DNA of 64,000 bases, taken from Moorella sp. Hama-1 (GTDB taxonomy: Bacteria; Bacillota; DSM-521; Neomoorellales; Neomoorellaceae). The DNA is taken from assembly GCF_023734095.1 (NCBI RefSeq), contig NZ_AP024620.1, positions 2,848,501-2,912,500 on the forward strand. The letters run 5' to 3'. This document shows, in pieces, positions 9,008 to 16,003 of this stretch; the first letter of the stretch is position 1; every line of letters starts with the position of its first letter. Below the pieces are notes generated by a model, which was not told the DNA's origin, did not search any database, and saw only the letters and a program-made list of their open reading frames with translations. Made by a program: the position numbers and the translations under genes.

Positions 9008-9808
9008 TTATTCCCTTAGGTCCGGGCTAGCCCGCAACCAGACCCGCGCCGGCTTATAGGCGGGAGGGGGTTGGGGTTGGGGCCTGGGGATAACCAGAGA
9101 GGTAACGTTGCTGCCCAAACAGCTGACCCTGACGTCTACCTCCAGGTTGCCGGACCTGGGGTAGACGACGGCCTGCTGGCGGCGGAGGCCGGATTCCAGG
9201 GTCAGCGTAGCTCTCCGGCCGGCTGGGTCAGCGTAGACTATCTCCACTTCATAGGTGTAATAAGCCAGGGCTAGGGCCTGGCCGCCGGACGGCAGAGGGA
9301 GCAACCGGCTCCATGACACCAGGTTTTTGACGCTGCAGGCGCAGACCTTTACCGGCACGCCGGGGGTGGGGCCGGGAGGGATAAAGGGCCAAACAAGCAA
9401 GTTCTCATCAGCCCGCCAGGTGGAATCCAGGACCCGGGTAGCGGCAATTAACTCGATAAAATACCGATCGTTGCTGGAAAACGAAGCCGACTGGTAGGAT
9501 AATCCTGCCGGAAGGTCGGGACAGGGCTGCCTGGGTGGCAACAGAATCTGTCCCCTTCCGCCGGAGCCTTCCGCCTGAATGTTAACCGGTTGTACTGCAA
9601 TCAATCGCCCGCCGGGGCCCAGAGCCAGGTCCCTGGTAGAATCTGGATAGGGTTTTACCGGCTGCAGGCCCAGGGTAGGGATAAGCATCAGGGTATCCTG
9701 GAGAATATTAAAAACTACCAGTTCCCGCACCGCCACCAGAATATCCGTGCGGGGGCCAATACGGAACTGGTTGCCCTTATTAGCAACACTGGGAGCCGTA
9801 AAAGGCAT
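9008..9808 (-). CDS. hypothetical protein of the glycosyltransferase cluster
   Basis: A 266-residue protein that I do not recognise. It has no signal peptide or membrane span. It begins MPFTAPSVANKGNQF and ends with a Pro/Gln-rich linker (PRPQPQPPPAY) and a short basic tail. The middle has few cysteines (CPDL, CACSVK, CLGS) and beta-rich composition (alternating hydrophobics such as YYTYEVEIVYAD). The start has GGTGAAGGAC upstream. It lies downstream of a GT4 gene on the same strand, so it may be a surface or spore-coat-type structural protein modified by the neighbouring transferases; that role is guesswork. Confidence 0.65.
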   Translation of the reverse strand: MPFTAPSVANKGNQFRIGPRTDILVAVRELVVFNILQDTLMLIPTLGLQPVKPYPDSTRDLALGPGGRLIAVQPVNIQAEGSGGRGQILLPPRQPCPDLPAGLSYQSASFSSNDRYFIELIAATRVLDSTWRADENLLVWPFIPPGPTPGVPVKVCACSVKNLVSWSRLLPLPSGGQALALAYYTYEVEIVYADPAGRRATLTLESGLRRQQAVVYPRSGNLEVDVRVSCLGSNVTSLVIPRPQPQPPPAYKPARVWLRASPDLRE

Positions 9809-9877
9809 AGTCCTTCACCTGGACTCCTCACCTGCTTACCTCTACCCTGGGTCAGGGGAGAACTTAAACCAGACTTT

Positions 9878-9946
9878 TCATCTGGATCCTCCACGTATAA
9901 ACAACCGCTGTATTATCGCCGGCGTGCTCGGCAGCGTAAAAGGCAC
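9878..9946 (-). pseudogene. 22-codon remnant resembling the start of the neighbouring small proteins
   Basis: A short frame beginning GTG at 9946 reads VPFTLPSTPAIIQRLF and stops at 9878. Its first residues mirror MPFTAPSVA (the gene at 9808) and MPLTASATV (the gene at 11747). It may be the 5' end of a lost paralogue. The RBS is weak (GGGTGAAAGC). The rest of 9809-10011 shows no gene. Confidence 0.3.
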
Positions 9947-10011
9947 GCTTTCACCCGCCACGCAGGGGTGATCTTCACCCTTCACCTGCTAGTCCGGTAA
10001 AAGGCAAAAAC

Positions 10012-11130
10012 TTAACGGAATACCTCCCCCAGGACCCGGGCCCAGCGTTCGGCCCATATTTTCCGGTTAAAGGTAAGGGCCACTTCCCGGGCGCGCCGGC
10101 CCATGAGCTTTCTTTTATCTTTATCCCGGGCCAACTCCTCAATGGCTGCCACCAGGTTCTCCACCGTCGGCTTGATTAAATAGCCATTATAGCCGTGGAT
10201 GATAATATCGCTCAAGCCCCCGGCCTGGCCGGCGATTACCGGCCGGCCGCAGGCCATGGCTTCCAGGGCGGCCAGGCTAGTACCCTCAGTGGAACGGGAG
10301 GGGATCAGAACAATATCCGCTTGGCGGTAGATCTCCGGCATCATCTCCAGGGGTTTCCAGTAATAGAAACAGCGCTCCCGGTTACCGGCCCACTGGGTCA
10401 TAAGCCTTTCGGCGTTATCATCATGGCCGCGGCCGCAAAAATGGAACTCGATCCAGGAGTAGCGGGAGGTCAGTTTTTCCGCCGCCCGCATGGTTTCATT
10501 TATTCCCCGCACCGGGACCAGGCGGCGAGGAAAAAGGACGCGGATGGTATCGTTGCCGGCTGGCTCCTCTGACGGCGGGCTAAAGAGGTCAGTATCAACA
10601 TAGTTGGGGATGTACTCCCATTTATGGTAAAAGCCGGCCAGGGTGGCGTTGAAATAATTAATGGTATTGGTATCGACGGAGACGAGTTTCTGCGGCCCGG
10701 CCAGGGCGATACTCAAGCGTCGCAACCATTCCTGGCGCTCCTCCGGTCTCCCGGCCATGAGATCGAACCCCGGCCAATCCCAGAAAACCCCATGGCTGAT
10801 GGCGATGCTTTTCTCCCGGGCTATGGGGTAGGCCAATGTGAGGATGAAGTAGATGGCGTAGTCGAAGGCCATGGAGTTTTCATAAAAGGCGGTAGCCAGG
10901 TCGGGAAAGGTGTGGTACTCGCTTTTGTTTACCGGGATGCTGCGGATCCGCACCCCATCGAATTCCCGGGTCCAGCCGCCGCCGATCTGCCAGGCCTCGA
11001 CGTGAAAACCTAGTTCCTTTAACAGGCGACAGAGGTCGACCTGGTAACGCTCGGCACCGCCCATGATAATTCTTTCGCTGGAGGGATGAAAAAAATTGGT
11101 CGTCAACAGGGCCACCTTTTTAGCGCTCAT
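10012..11130 (-). CDS. glycosyltransferase family 4 (GT-B fold)
   Basis: A 372-residue cytoplasmic retaining transferase. The N-terminal domain has GGAERYQVDLCRLLKELG, the usual acceptor-side start of GT4 enzymes. The C-terminal nucleotide-sugar domain has RVLFPRRLVPVRGINE, ADIVLIPSRSTEGTS and LAALEAMACGRPVIAG, which contains the EX7E motif. It is close kin in layout to the transferase at 12901-14046 (both have PRRL and YILNYVD-like blocks), so the pair likely arose by duplication. It probably adds sugars to a surface polymer or protein in this cluster; donor and acceptor are unknown. Confidence 0.88.
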   Translation of the reverse strand: MSAKKVALLTTNFFHPSSERIIMGGAERYQVDLCRLLKELGFHVEAWQIGGGWTREFDGVRIRSIPVNKSEYHTFPDLATAFYENSMAFDYAIYFILTLAYPIAREKSIAISHGVFWDWPGFDLMAGRPEERQEWLRRLSIALAGPQKLVSVDTNTINYFNATLAGFYHKWEYIPNYVDTDLFSPPSEEPAGNDTIRVLFPRRLVPVRGINETMRAAEKLTSRYSWIEFHFCGRGHDDNAERLMTQWAGNRERCFYYWKPLEMMPEIYRQADIVLIPSRSTEGTSLAALEAMACGRPVIAGQAGGLSDIIIHGYNGYLIKPTVENLVAAIEELARDKDKRKLMGRRAREVALTFNRKIWAERWARVLGEVFR

Positions 11131-11254
11131 TTATCGTGGTCACCTTCCCGGTCTAATTCTATTTATTATCCGACCTTCCGCACCTCGGCTTGAAAACCTA
11201 CCTTTTATCCTGCGATGCCGTTCTGACCTCAATCGACACGCTAGAAAAATTGTG

Positions 11255-11283
11255 GTAAAGCCCGGCCGGTGACCGGGCTTTAC
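11255..11283 (-). terminator. terminator after the TasA-like gene
   Basis: GTAAAGCCCGG (11255-11265) and CCGGGCTTTAC (11273-11283) form a perfect 11-bp stem with a 7-base loop, just after the stop of the gene at 11286. On the minus strand it is followed by CACAATTTTTC. This ends the upstream transcript before the next transferase. Confidence 0.75.
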
Positions 11284-11285
11284 TT

Positions 11286-11747
11286 CTAAGCCAGGGGCGA
11301 AGACTGGGCGGTAAAGACCAGGTCGACGCTCAAATCCAGATTCTGGGCGATGCTGCCGGTGGTGCTCGGCAGGCTGACGACAAAGGTTAATAGATCAGCC
11401 TGGGGCGAGATTAAAAGGCGACCGCTGGCCGGTTGATTGTAAAGGCCGGAAATGTTGCCGTTATAGAGGACCGTGGCCGGGCTGGCCTCAATATAGATAT
11501 TCAGGCGGTCGGCCAGAACCTGAGCCTCCGTGGCCGTGGTGGGGCTTACTCCCTGCCAATCGGCAAAAATGAAGTAATATTCATCTACTGTACCGGTATT
11601 AGCTACTTGCAGCTGGGGCGAGCCTACGGCCTGGCCCGGGACCAGATTGGCCGGGGAAAAAAGGGCTGTCGTCGGGCTGAGGGTCAACGCAACGTCGGCA
11701 GTTCCCGCCGTACTACCGGAAACAGTGGCGCTGGCGGTGAGGGGCAT
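11286..11747 (-). CDS. TasA/camelysin-like beta-sandwich protein without a signal peptide
   Basis: A 153-residue Thr/Ser/Ala-rich protein with no Cys and almost no charged residues, beginning MPLTASATVSGSTAG behind AAAGGAG. The middle (SPANLVPGQAVGSPQLQVAN, then TGTVDEYYFIFADW) recalls the CalY/TasA fibre family, in which a 'PG' turn precedes V-x-N-x-G-x-V-D. Those proteins carry signal peptides and are exported by SipW; here none is visible, so it may instead sit inside the cell or on the spore. Flanked by glycosyltransferase genes, it is a plausible acceptor of their sugars. The family link is suggestive, not firm. Confidence 0.6.
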   Translation of the reverse strand: MPLTASATVSGSTAGTADVALTLSPTTALFSPANLVPGQAVGSPQLQVANTGTVDEYYFIFADWQGVSPTTATEAQVLADRLNIYIEASPATVLYNGNISGLYNQPASGRLLISPQADLLTFVVSLPSTTGSIAQNLDLSVDLVFTAQSSPLA

Positions 11748-11816
11748 AGAAGCATCACTCCTTTTATTACCTGGGATGGTACTAAGTTATGCTGTGTGGC
11801 AGGTAATGGTAACCTG

Positions 11817-12515
11817 CTACCGCCATTTTTCGAGCTGGATTTTCTCGGGTGGCCAGAGGATGCTCTCGTAATGTTCCCGGGGTTGATATTTAAAGGTCGG
11901 ATCCTGGCCTACGGCACGCTGGTATTTTGGCCGGATCTCCGCCGGGTTGGCCCACCCCAGGTGTTTGATCCGCAGGTCGCTCTCCAGATAGGGCAGGTGG
12001 CGGTAGGCCAGGGGCAGGCGGCCGCAGTGAAAGGTCTGGGCCGGCCAGGCCGCCGGCAGATGGGGTTGGTACTTGACCAGGTAGATGGAGAAATTCCTGA
12101 ACCAGGGATTCCACAGGCCGTCCACGCGGTAATATTCCTCGCCACCCCAGCAGTCAAAGAGGCGGAAGGCGACGGCTGGAAAAAGCTCCTGCCGCAAAAG
12201 GTAAGGTAGCTCCCGGGTCGCCCGGTCTTCCAGCAACTCGTCGGCATCAAGGGCTAGAATCCATTCGGGCCTGGTAGCAACGGTATAATACCAGAGCTCC
12301 TGCCGCAACCGGGATTCATCGATCAGAAAAAGGGATGTTTCCCGGCGGTGGAGTTTAACCGCCGGGAAGCTCAAACATATATCGGGGGTGGCGTCGCTAG
12401 ACGCATCGTCTAAAATGATAATTTCGTCCACGTAACCGCTCATAGCCCGCAGGCAGCGCTCCAGGTAGCGGTTGGCTTCGTTGCGGACGATCATCATGGC
12501 GGTAAGTTTGGGCAT
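11817..12515 (-). CDS. glycosyltransferase family 2 (GT-A fold)
   Basis: A 232-residue transferase. It starts KLTAMMIVRNEANRYLERCL and has DEIIILDDASSDAT for nucleotide binding and the metal-binding DXD within ILALDADELLED (about residues 88-99), typical of family 2 enzymes such as those in lipopolysaccharide and glycoprotein pathways. Short for the family, with no membrane segment. It lies 70 bp upstream of the TasA-like gene and on the same strand, so they may share a transcript ended by the hairpin at 11255. Confidence 0.88.
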   Translation of the reverse strand: MPKLTAMMIVRNEANRYLERCLRAMSGYVDEIIILDDASSDATPDICLSFPAVKLHRRETSLFLIDESRLRQELWYYTVATRPEWILALDADELLEDRATRELPYLLRQELFPAVAFRLFDCWGGEEYYRVDGLWNPWFRNFSIYLVKYQPHLPAAWPAQTFHCGRLPLAYRHLPYLESDLRIKHLGWANPAEIRPKYQRAVGQDPTFKYQPREHYESILWPPEKIQLEKWR

Positions 12516-12900
12516 AACCCGAGTGTCTCCCCTTGCTCTTCCGTAGATAGGTTTTTGGCAGAAATAGTTACAAGCAGCCGCTGGGGTGAGGCAGGTTCCT
12601 TCAAGCGCTGGTTGCGCCTTATACTTGTGTCGAACTCGGCCGGCTTCGGGCGCGGCCGCAACTCGGCCTCCGGCCTCAAACAGGGTGGCCGCCCTTCTCC
12701 TCAGCCAACCTTGTTCTTCTGTACTAAGCGCAAAGGCGCCCTCCGGGAACCTGCCTCACTCCCTACATTGCCCTCACATTACGATACGATCCCTCTCCCG
12801 TTCACCGCCGTGAAGCTTTCGGCTTCGCACTAAGTTTGCTAACGCCTCGACCCAGTCGCCCCCACCTTGTACCCTCCAGCCCCTTGTTTAAGCCTACACT
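12516..12900. other. intergenic region with a long inverted repeat
   Basis: 385 bp without a supported gene. GTGAGGCAGGTTCC (12586-12599) and GGAACCTGCCTCAC (12746-12759) are exact inverted copies 146 bp apart, with GC-rich material rich in CGGCC between them. The right end merges into a dispersed repeat (12832-12910). It may be the shell of a small non-autonomous element. Confidence 0.5.
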
Positions 12901-12910
12901 TCATAGTTCA
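12832..12910 (+). repeat. dispersed repeat, copy 1
   Basis: About 78 bp containing GTTTGCTAACGCCTCGA, CAGTCGCCC, CCTCCAGCCCCTTG and ending TTCATAGTTC. It matches, with some substitutions and in opposite orientation, the stretch 14298-14372. The two copies bracket the GT4 gene at 12901-14046; this copy runs into its last codons. Confidence 0.65.
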
Positions 12911-14046
12911 CTGGGTCGGGCGTTAGCCCCCGTGAGGGTCTTCTCCAGGGGATAAACCTTGCTGATAAACTGGCGCCAGCGGGCTTCCCAGAGTTTCCGG
13001 TCAAAAACCCGGGCAGTAGCCGCGGCGTTGTTACCCAGGCGGGTACGTTCCCCCGGGTGTTCGATTAAAAAGCGCAGGGCCTGGGTCAGGTATTCCCCGG
13101 TGGGATGGATGAGCAGGCCATTATAATTGTCGATTATGAGGTTAGTCAGGCCGCCGACATTGGTGGCGATGATGGCTTTGCCCATGGCCATGGCTTCCAG
13201 GCAGGAGAAACTGGTGCCCTCGGAAAAAATAGTCGGAATAACGACTATGTCCGCATCAGCGTAAACGCCGGGCATAACGTCAAAATCGGGGTGGCAGTAA
13301 AGAAGGCGCTCGTTGTGGGCCTCCCCTTGCCGCCAGGCGTGAAAGGACTCCAGGTAGCGCGGGGTATTGGTGTCGATGGCGAACTGGAATTCCAATTCGG
13401 GGTAGGCAGCCAGTAAAGACGGGATAACTGCCTGCAAAAGGGTAAAACCCCTCTCCCGGGACAGGCGGCGCGGGTACAGGACACGTATGCGCTTTCCGCC
13501 CCTCCCCTCCCGGGGGTAAAAACGCTCCCGGTCGACAAAGTTAGGGACCACCTGGATTTTACGGTCGGCCAGGTTGGGGTAGATGGCCCGGGCGACATTC
13601 AGGAAATTATAGTCGCAGGATATTATCACGCGGGCCTGGGCCAGGGCGGCGGCGACGAATCCTTCATAGTAAGCCCTGGCCTGGGCGGGACTAAACCCGG
13701 GGTGTTCCCACCAGACACCGTGGGAGATGCAGATAGAGCCGGGGCGATAATAGACCTGCTGCAGGATGGAAGAGTATAACACCCGCCCAGTGACGGACTT
13801 CTCCATACGCTCAACGGTAGCGTTTAAGCGGCGCGGATCGGCCTGATAGCCATATACCGGCCACCCCAGGTAGGTGGTCTGGAAATCCTGGTGCGCGTTC
13901 TGGTGAAAGGATACCTTGTAGCCCATATCGGTCAGCAGTTCGGCCAGGGCGCGGATATACCTTTCCAGGCCACCAATTACCGGTTTTCGGCCTTCCCAGT
14001 CTAACAGGTTGGGAGTGAAAATTGCTATCTCCCTAGACAAAAGCAA
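12901..14046 (-). CDS. glycosyltransferase family 4 (GT-B fold)
   Basis: A 381-residue retaining transferase. It shows GGLERYIRALAELLTDMGY near the N-terminus, RVLYPRRLSRERGFTLL at the start of the sugar-nucleotide domain, and IFSEGTSFSCLEAMAMGKAI with the EX7E motif. It is similar in plan to the transferase at 10012-11130. It is transcribed on the minus strand towards the GT2 gene. Its 3' end coincides with a dispersed repeat, so the C-terminal tail (after about residue 365) may have been replaced. Confidence 0.88.
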   Translation of the reverse strand: MLLSREIAIFTPNLLDWEGRKPVIGGLERYIRALAELLTDMGYKVSFHQNAHQDFQTTYLGWPVYGYQADPRRLNATVERMEKSVTGRVLYSSILQQVYYRPGSICISHGVWWEHPGFSPAQARAYYEGFVAAALAQARVIISCDYNFLNVARAIYPNLADRKIQVVPNFVDRERFYPREGRGGKRIRVLYPRRLSRERGFTLLQAVIPSLLAAYPELEFQFAIDTNTPRYLESFHAWRQGEAHNERLLYCHPDFDVMPGVYADADIVVIPTIFSEGTSFSCLEAMAMGKAIIATNVGGLTNLIIDNYNGLLIHPTGEYLTQALRFLIEHPGERTRLGNNAAATARVFDRKLWEARWRQFISKVYPLEKTLTGANARPSEL

Positions 14047-14177
14047 CCAGTCCCCCTGGTTTTATTTAGTAGCTCTACTATTTTATGCTTTACCGCCCGT
14101 ACAGGTGATTAAATAACCGTACTGCCCCCGCCCAGTCCTCTCCGCCGGCGGCAACTTCTCCGCCTCGACAGATGATC

Positions 14178-14211
14178 AAAAAAACCCGGCCCTACTGTAT
14201 TGGCCAGGGTT
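14178..14211 (-). terminator. terminator downstream of the DUF401 gene
   Basis: On the minus strand AACCCTGGCC and GGCCGGGTT form a stem with one bulge, followed by a run of seven Ts (AAAAAAA at 14178-14184 on the plus strand). It lies about 170 bp after the DUF401 stop; the dispersed repeat lies between. Confidence 0.6.
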
Positions 14212-14297
14212 AGATATTTTCTTCGTCCGGGGGATCGTGTAGGCGTACCTCTGTTTTTTTGTAGAGCCACCCATGGGTACTAACGCCTCCGCCGCCG

Positions 14298-14372
14298 AAC
14301 TATGAAAATATTGGTTGAGGCAAGGGGATGGAGGTTCAGCGGAGGGCGACTTAGTTCGAGGCGTAAGCAAAC
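14298..14372 (-). repeat. dispersed repeat, copy 2
   Basis: Inverted relative to copy 1 at 12832-12910. Read on the minus strand it gives GTTTGCTTACGCCTCGA, AAGTCGCCC, ACCTCCATCCCCTTG and ends TTCATAGTTC. The conserved outer edges and looser centre suggest a mobile or structured unit. The remaining 14047-14382 holds only this and the terminator. Confidence 0.65.
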
Positions 14373-14382
14373 TCAGCGACGA

Positions 14383-15651
14383 CTAAAATACGAGATACGC
14401 GACGACAGCTACTGCCAGGAGGGCCGCCTCCGGGCCGGCCATCAACCTGAGGACCCGGCGCAGGTCGGCCTTAAAATAGTCCACCGTAAGGGCCAGACAG
14501 AGGTGCATGGGCGTAAGCATATTACCGGCAAAACCGGTAACAAAAACGAAGACCGTCAGGGGGATGCTCATCTGCCCGCCAACAGCAGCCATCACAATAG
14601 GAAAGGCAATCCCGATGTAGGCTACCGTCAGACCGGTGAGCATCCCTACCAGGAAACTAATCAGGCCAAAAATTACAAAGTCGGGCACCGGCAGCAGGGC
14701 CAGCAACTGGGGCAGGCCGTCTACCGACCGGGTATCCACCAGCACCTGTTTAAAAAGCATGACCACCCATACCAGCAGGAGGGTTTTTACGGCCAGGGCC
14801 TCCCGGCAGAGGCGCCAGAGCCTGGCCGGGGTATAGCGGTGCCGCAGCAGCAGGATCAGGAGTACCGATCCCACCGCCAAGCCGACCTTTACTTGAAAAA
14901 ACAACACCAGGGACACCACGACCAGGACTGGCAGGATGCTCCCCAGGAGCTCCGCTACCAGGGCACGGCGAGGGGCCGGTTGGTTTTCTTCCCTGTTGCT
15001 GGCCCTGGCGCCGTTGTCTTCCCCAGGGTCATTGCCTTCCCTTGTGCCCTTGTTCTCTTCAACCGTCTCGATCTTTACCCGCCGCAGGGCCGGTATCCCC
15101 AGCAAAACGACTATCAAACCATAGGGCGCCAGGGCGGCGATAAGACGCGGCAGGGGCAGACCGCTCAAATGAGAAGCCAGGAGTACCCCCGGGTAAAGGG
15201 GCAGGAAATATTCCCAGATATGACGGTAATAGAAGTTGATAAAGCTCTTCTCCTCAGCGGCCATGGTCGAGCTAGCCGCCCGCCCCACCAGGGGGGCAGA
15301 AAAGAGGGCCCCTCCGGCCGAAGGCATCAGGCCGATAAAGGCCGGCAACAGGGCCATCACCACCCGCGGGCTGTGAATAAGCCCCCGCAGGCTCTTTAAC
15401 ATCCTCTCCAGGTAACCCTGCTGACCCAGGAGGTGTTCAAAAAGCATGATCAGGGCCAGGATGAGTTCCAGTTCCAGGGTAGCCGGGTCCCTGGTAGCCC
15501 GCCAGGCCATGCCCAGAAAATCCTTGGGACCGGCATGGTAAAGGGCGGCCAGGAGGAGGGAACCGCCCAGCATAACCGGGCCTAGTGGAGCCCGCCGCCC
15601 CAGGAAAATCATGATTAGCCCAAAAACAGCTAATAACTTTAGCCCGTCCAA
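14383..15651 (-). CDS. DUF401 family integral membrane protein
   Basis: A 422-residue protein with about ten to twelve hydrophobic spans. Recognisable stretches are FIGLMPSAGGALFSAPLVG, INFYYRHIWEYFLPLYPG and the C-terminal AVGGQMSIPLTVFVFVTGFA, resembling DUF401, a group related in plan to ion/carboxylate transporters (IT superfamily). A hydrophilic acidic loop at about 185-215 is cytoplasmic by composition. The substrate is unknown. A fragment of a related gene (about residues 264-302) lies at 23405-23520, which shows that a second copy once existed. Confidence 0.82.
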   Translation of the reverse strand: MDGLKLLAVFGLIMIFLGRRAPLGPVMLGGSLLLAALYHAGPKDFLGMAWRATRDPATLELELILALIMLFEHLLGQQGYLERMLKSLRGLIHSPRVVMALLPAFIGLMPSAGGALFSAPLVGRAASSTMAAEEKSFINFYYRHIWEYFLPLYPGVLLASHLSGLPLPRLIAALAPYGLIVVLLGIPALRRVKIETVEENKGTREGNDPGEDNGARASNREENQPAPRRALVAELLGSILPVLVVVSLVLFFQVKVGLAVGSVLLILLLRHRYTPARLWRLCREALAVKTLLLVWVVMLFKQVLVDTRSVDGLPQLLALLPVPDFVIFGLISFLVGMLTGLTVAYIGIAFPIVMAAVGGQMSIPLTVFVFVTGFAGNMLTPMHLCLALTVDYFKADLRRVLRLMAGPEAALLAVAVVAYLVF

Positions 15652-15710
15652 CAGTTTCCCCTTCTCTACCGTTATCCGTTATCATTTATAAAAACATGCC
15701 CAGGCAGGAG

Positions 15711-15950
15711 TCAATGGGTAAAACAGCGTAGCAACATTTTGCCGGGGTTGAGGATATTGCCGGGGTCCAGGATTCTTTTGATGCTCTCCATAACCGCCAG
15801 GCCGTCGTCACCCAGCTCCGCCTTGAAAAAAGGGGCTTTTAACAGGCCGATGCCGTGCTCGCCCGAAAGGGTTCCCCCCAACTCCAGGGCGGCCTGGAAG
15901 ATGGCGGCGATGGCCGCACCAGTCGTCTCTAAATCCCGCAAAATAGCCAG
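15711..15950 (-). pseudogene. 3' fragment of an FAD-linked oxidase (GlcD-like), copy 1
   Basis: The frame reads ALELGGTLSGEHGIGLLKAP, then LDPGNILNPGK: the C-terminal end of glycolate/D-lactate dehydrogenase GlcD-type proteins (VAO fold), which should have about 460 residues. Only about 80 remain; the FAD-binding half is missing and unrelated sequence (the helicase gene) begins 50 bp upstream. A second fragment of the same region lies at 51208-51425. Confidence 0.85.
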
Positions 15951-16003
15951 CATAGTACCCACCGCCCGCGGCCGTACGTGTCAATCGCCGGGGTAGGAAA
16001 CTT

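Noticed and set aside
14302-15399. Open frame of 365 codons on the plus strand
   Set aside because: Antisense to the DUF401 gene; its Gln/His/Arg-rich product is typical of a reverse-frame artefact.
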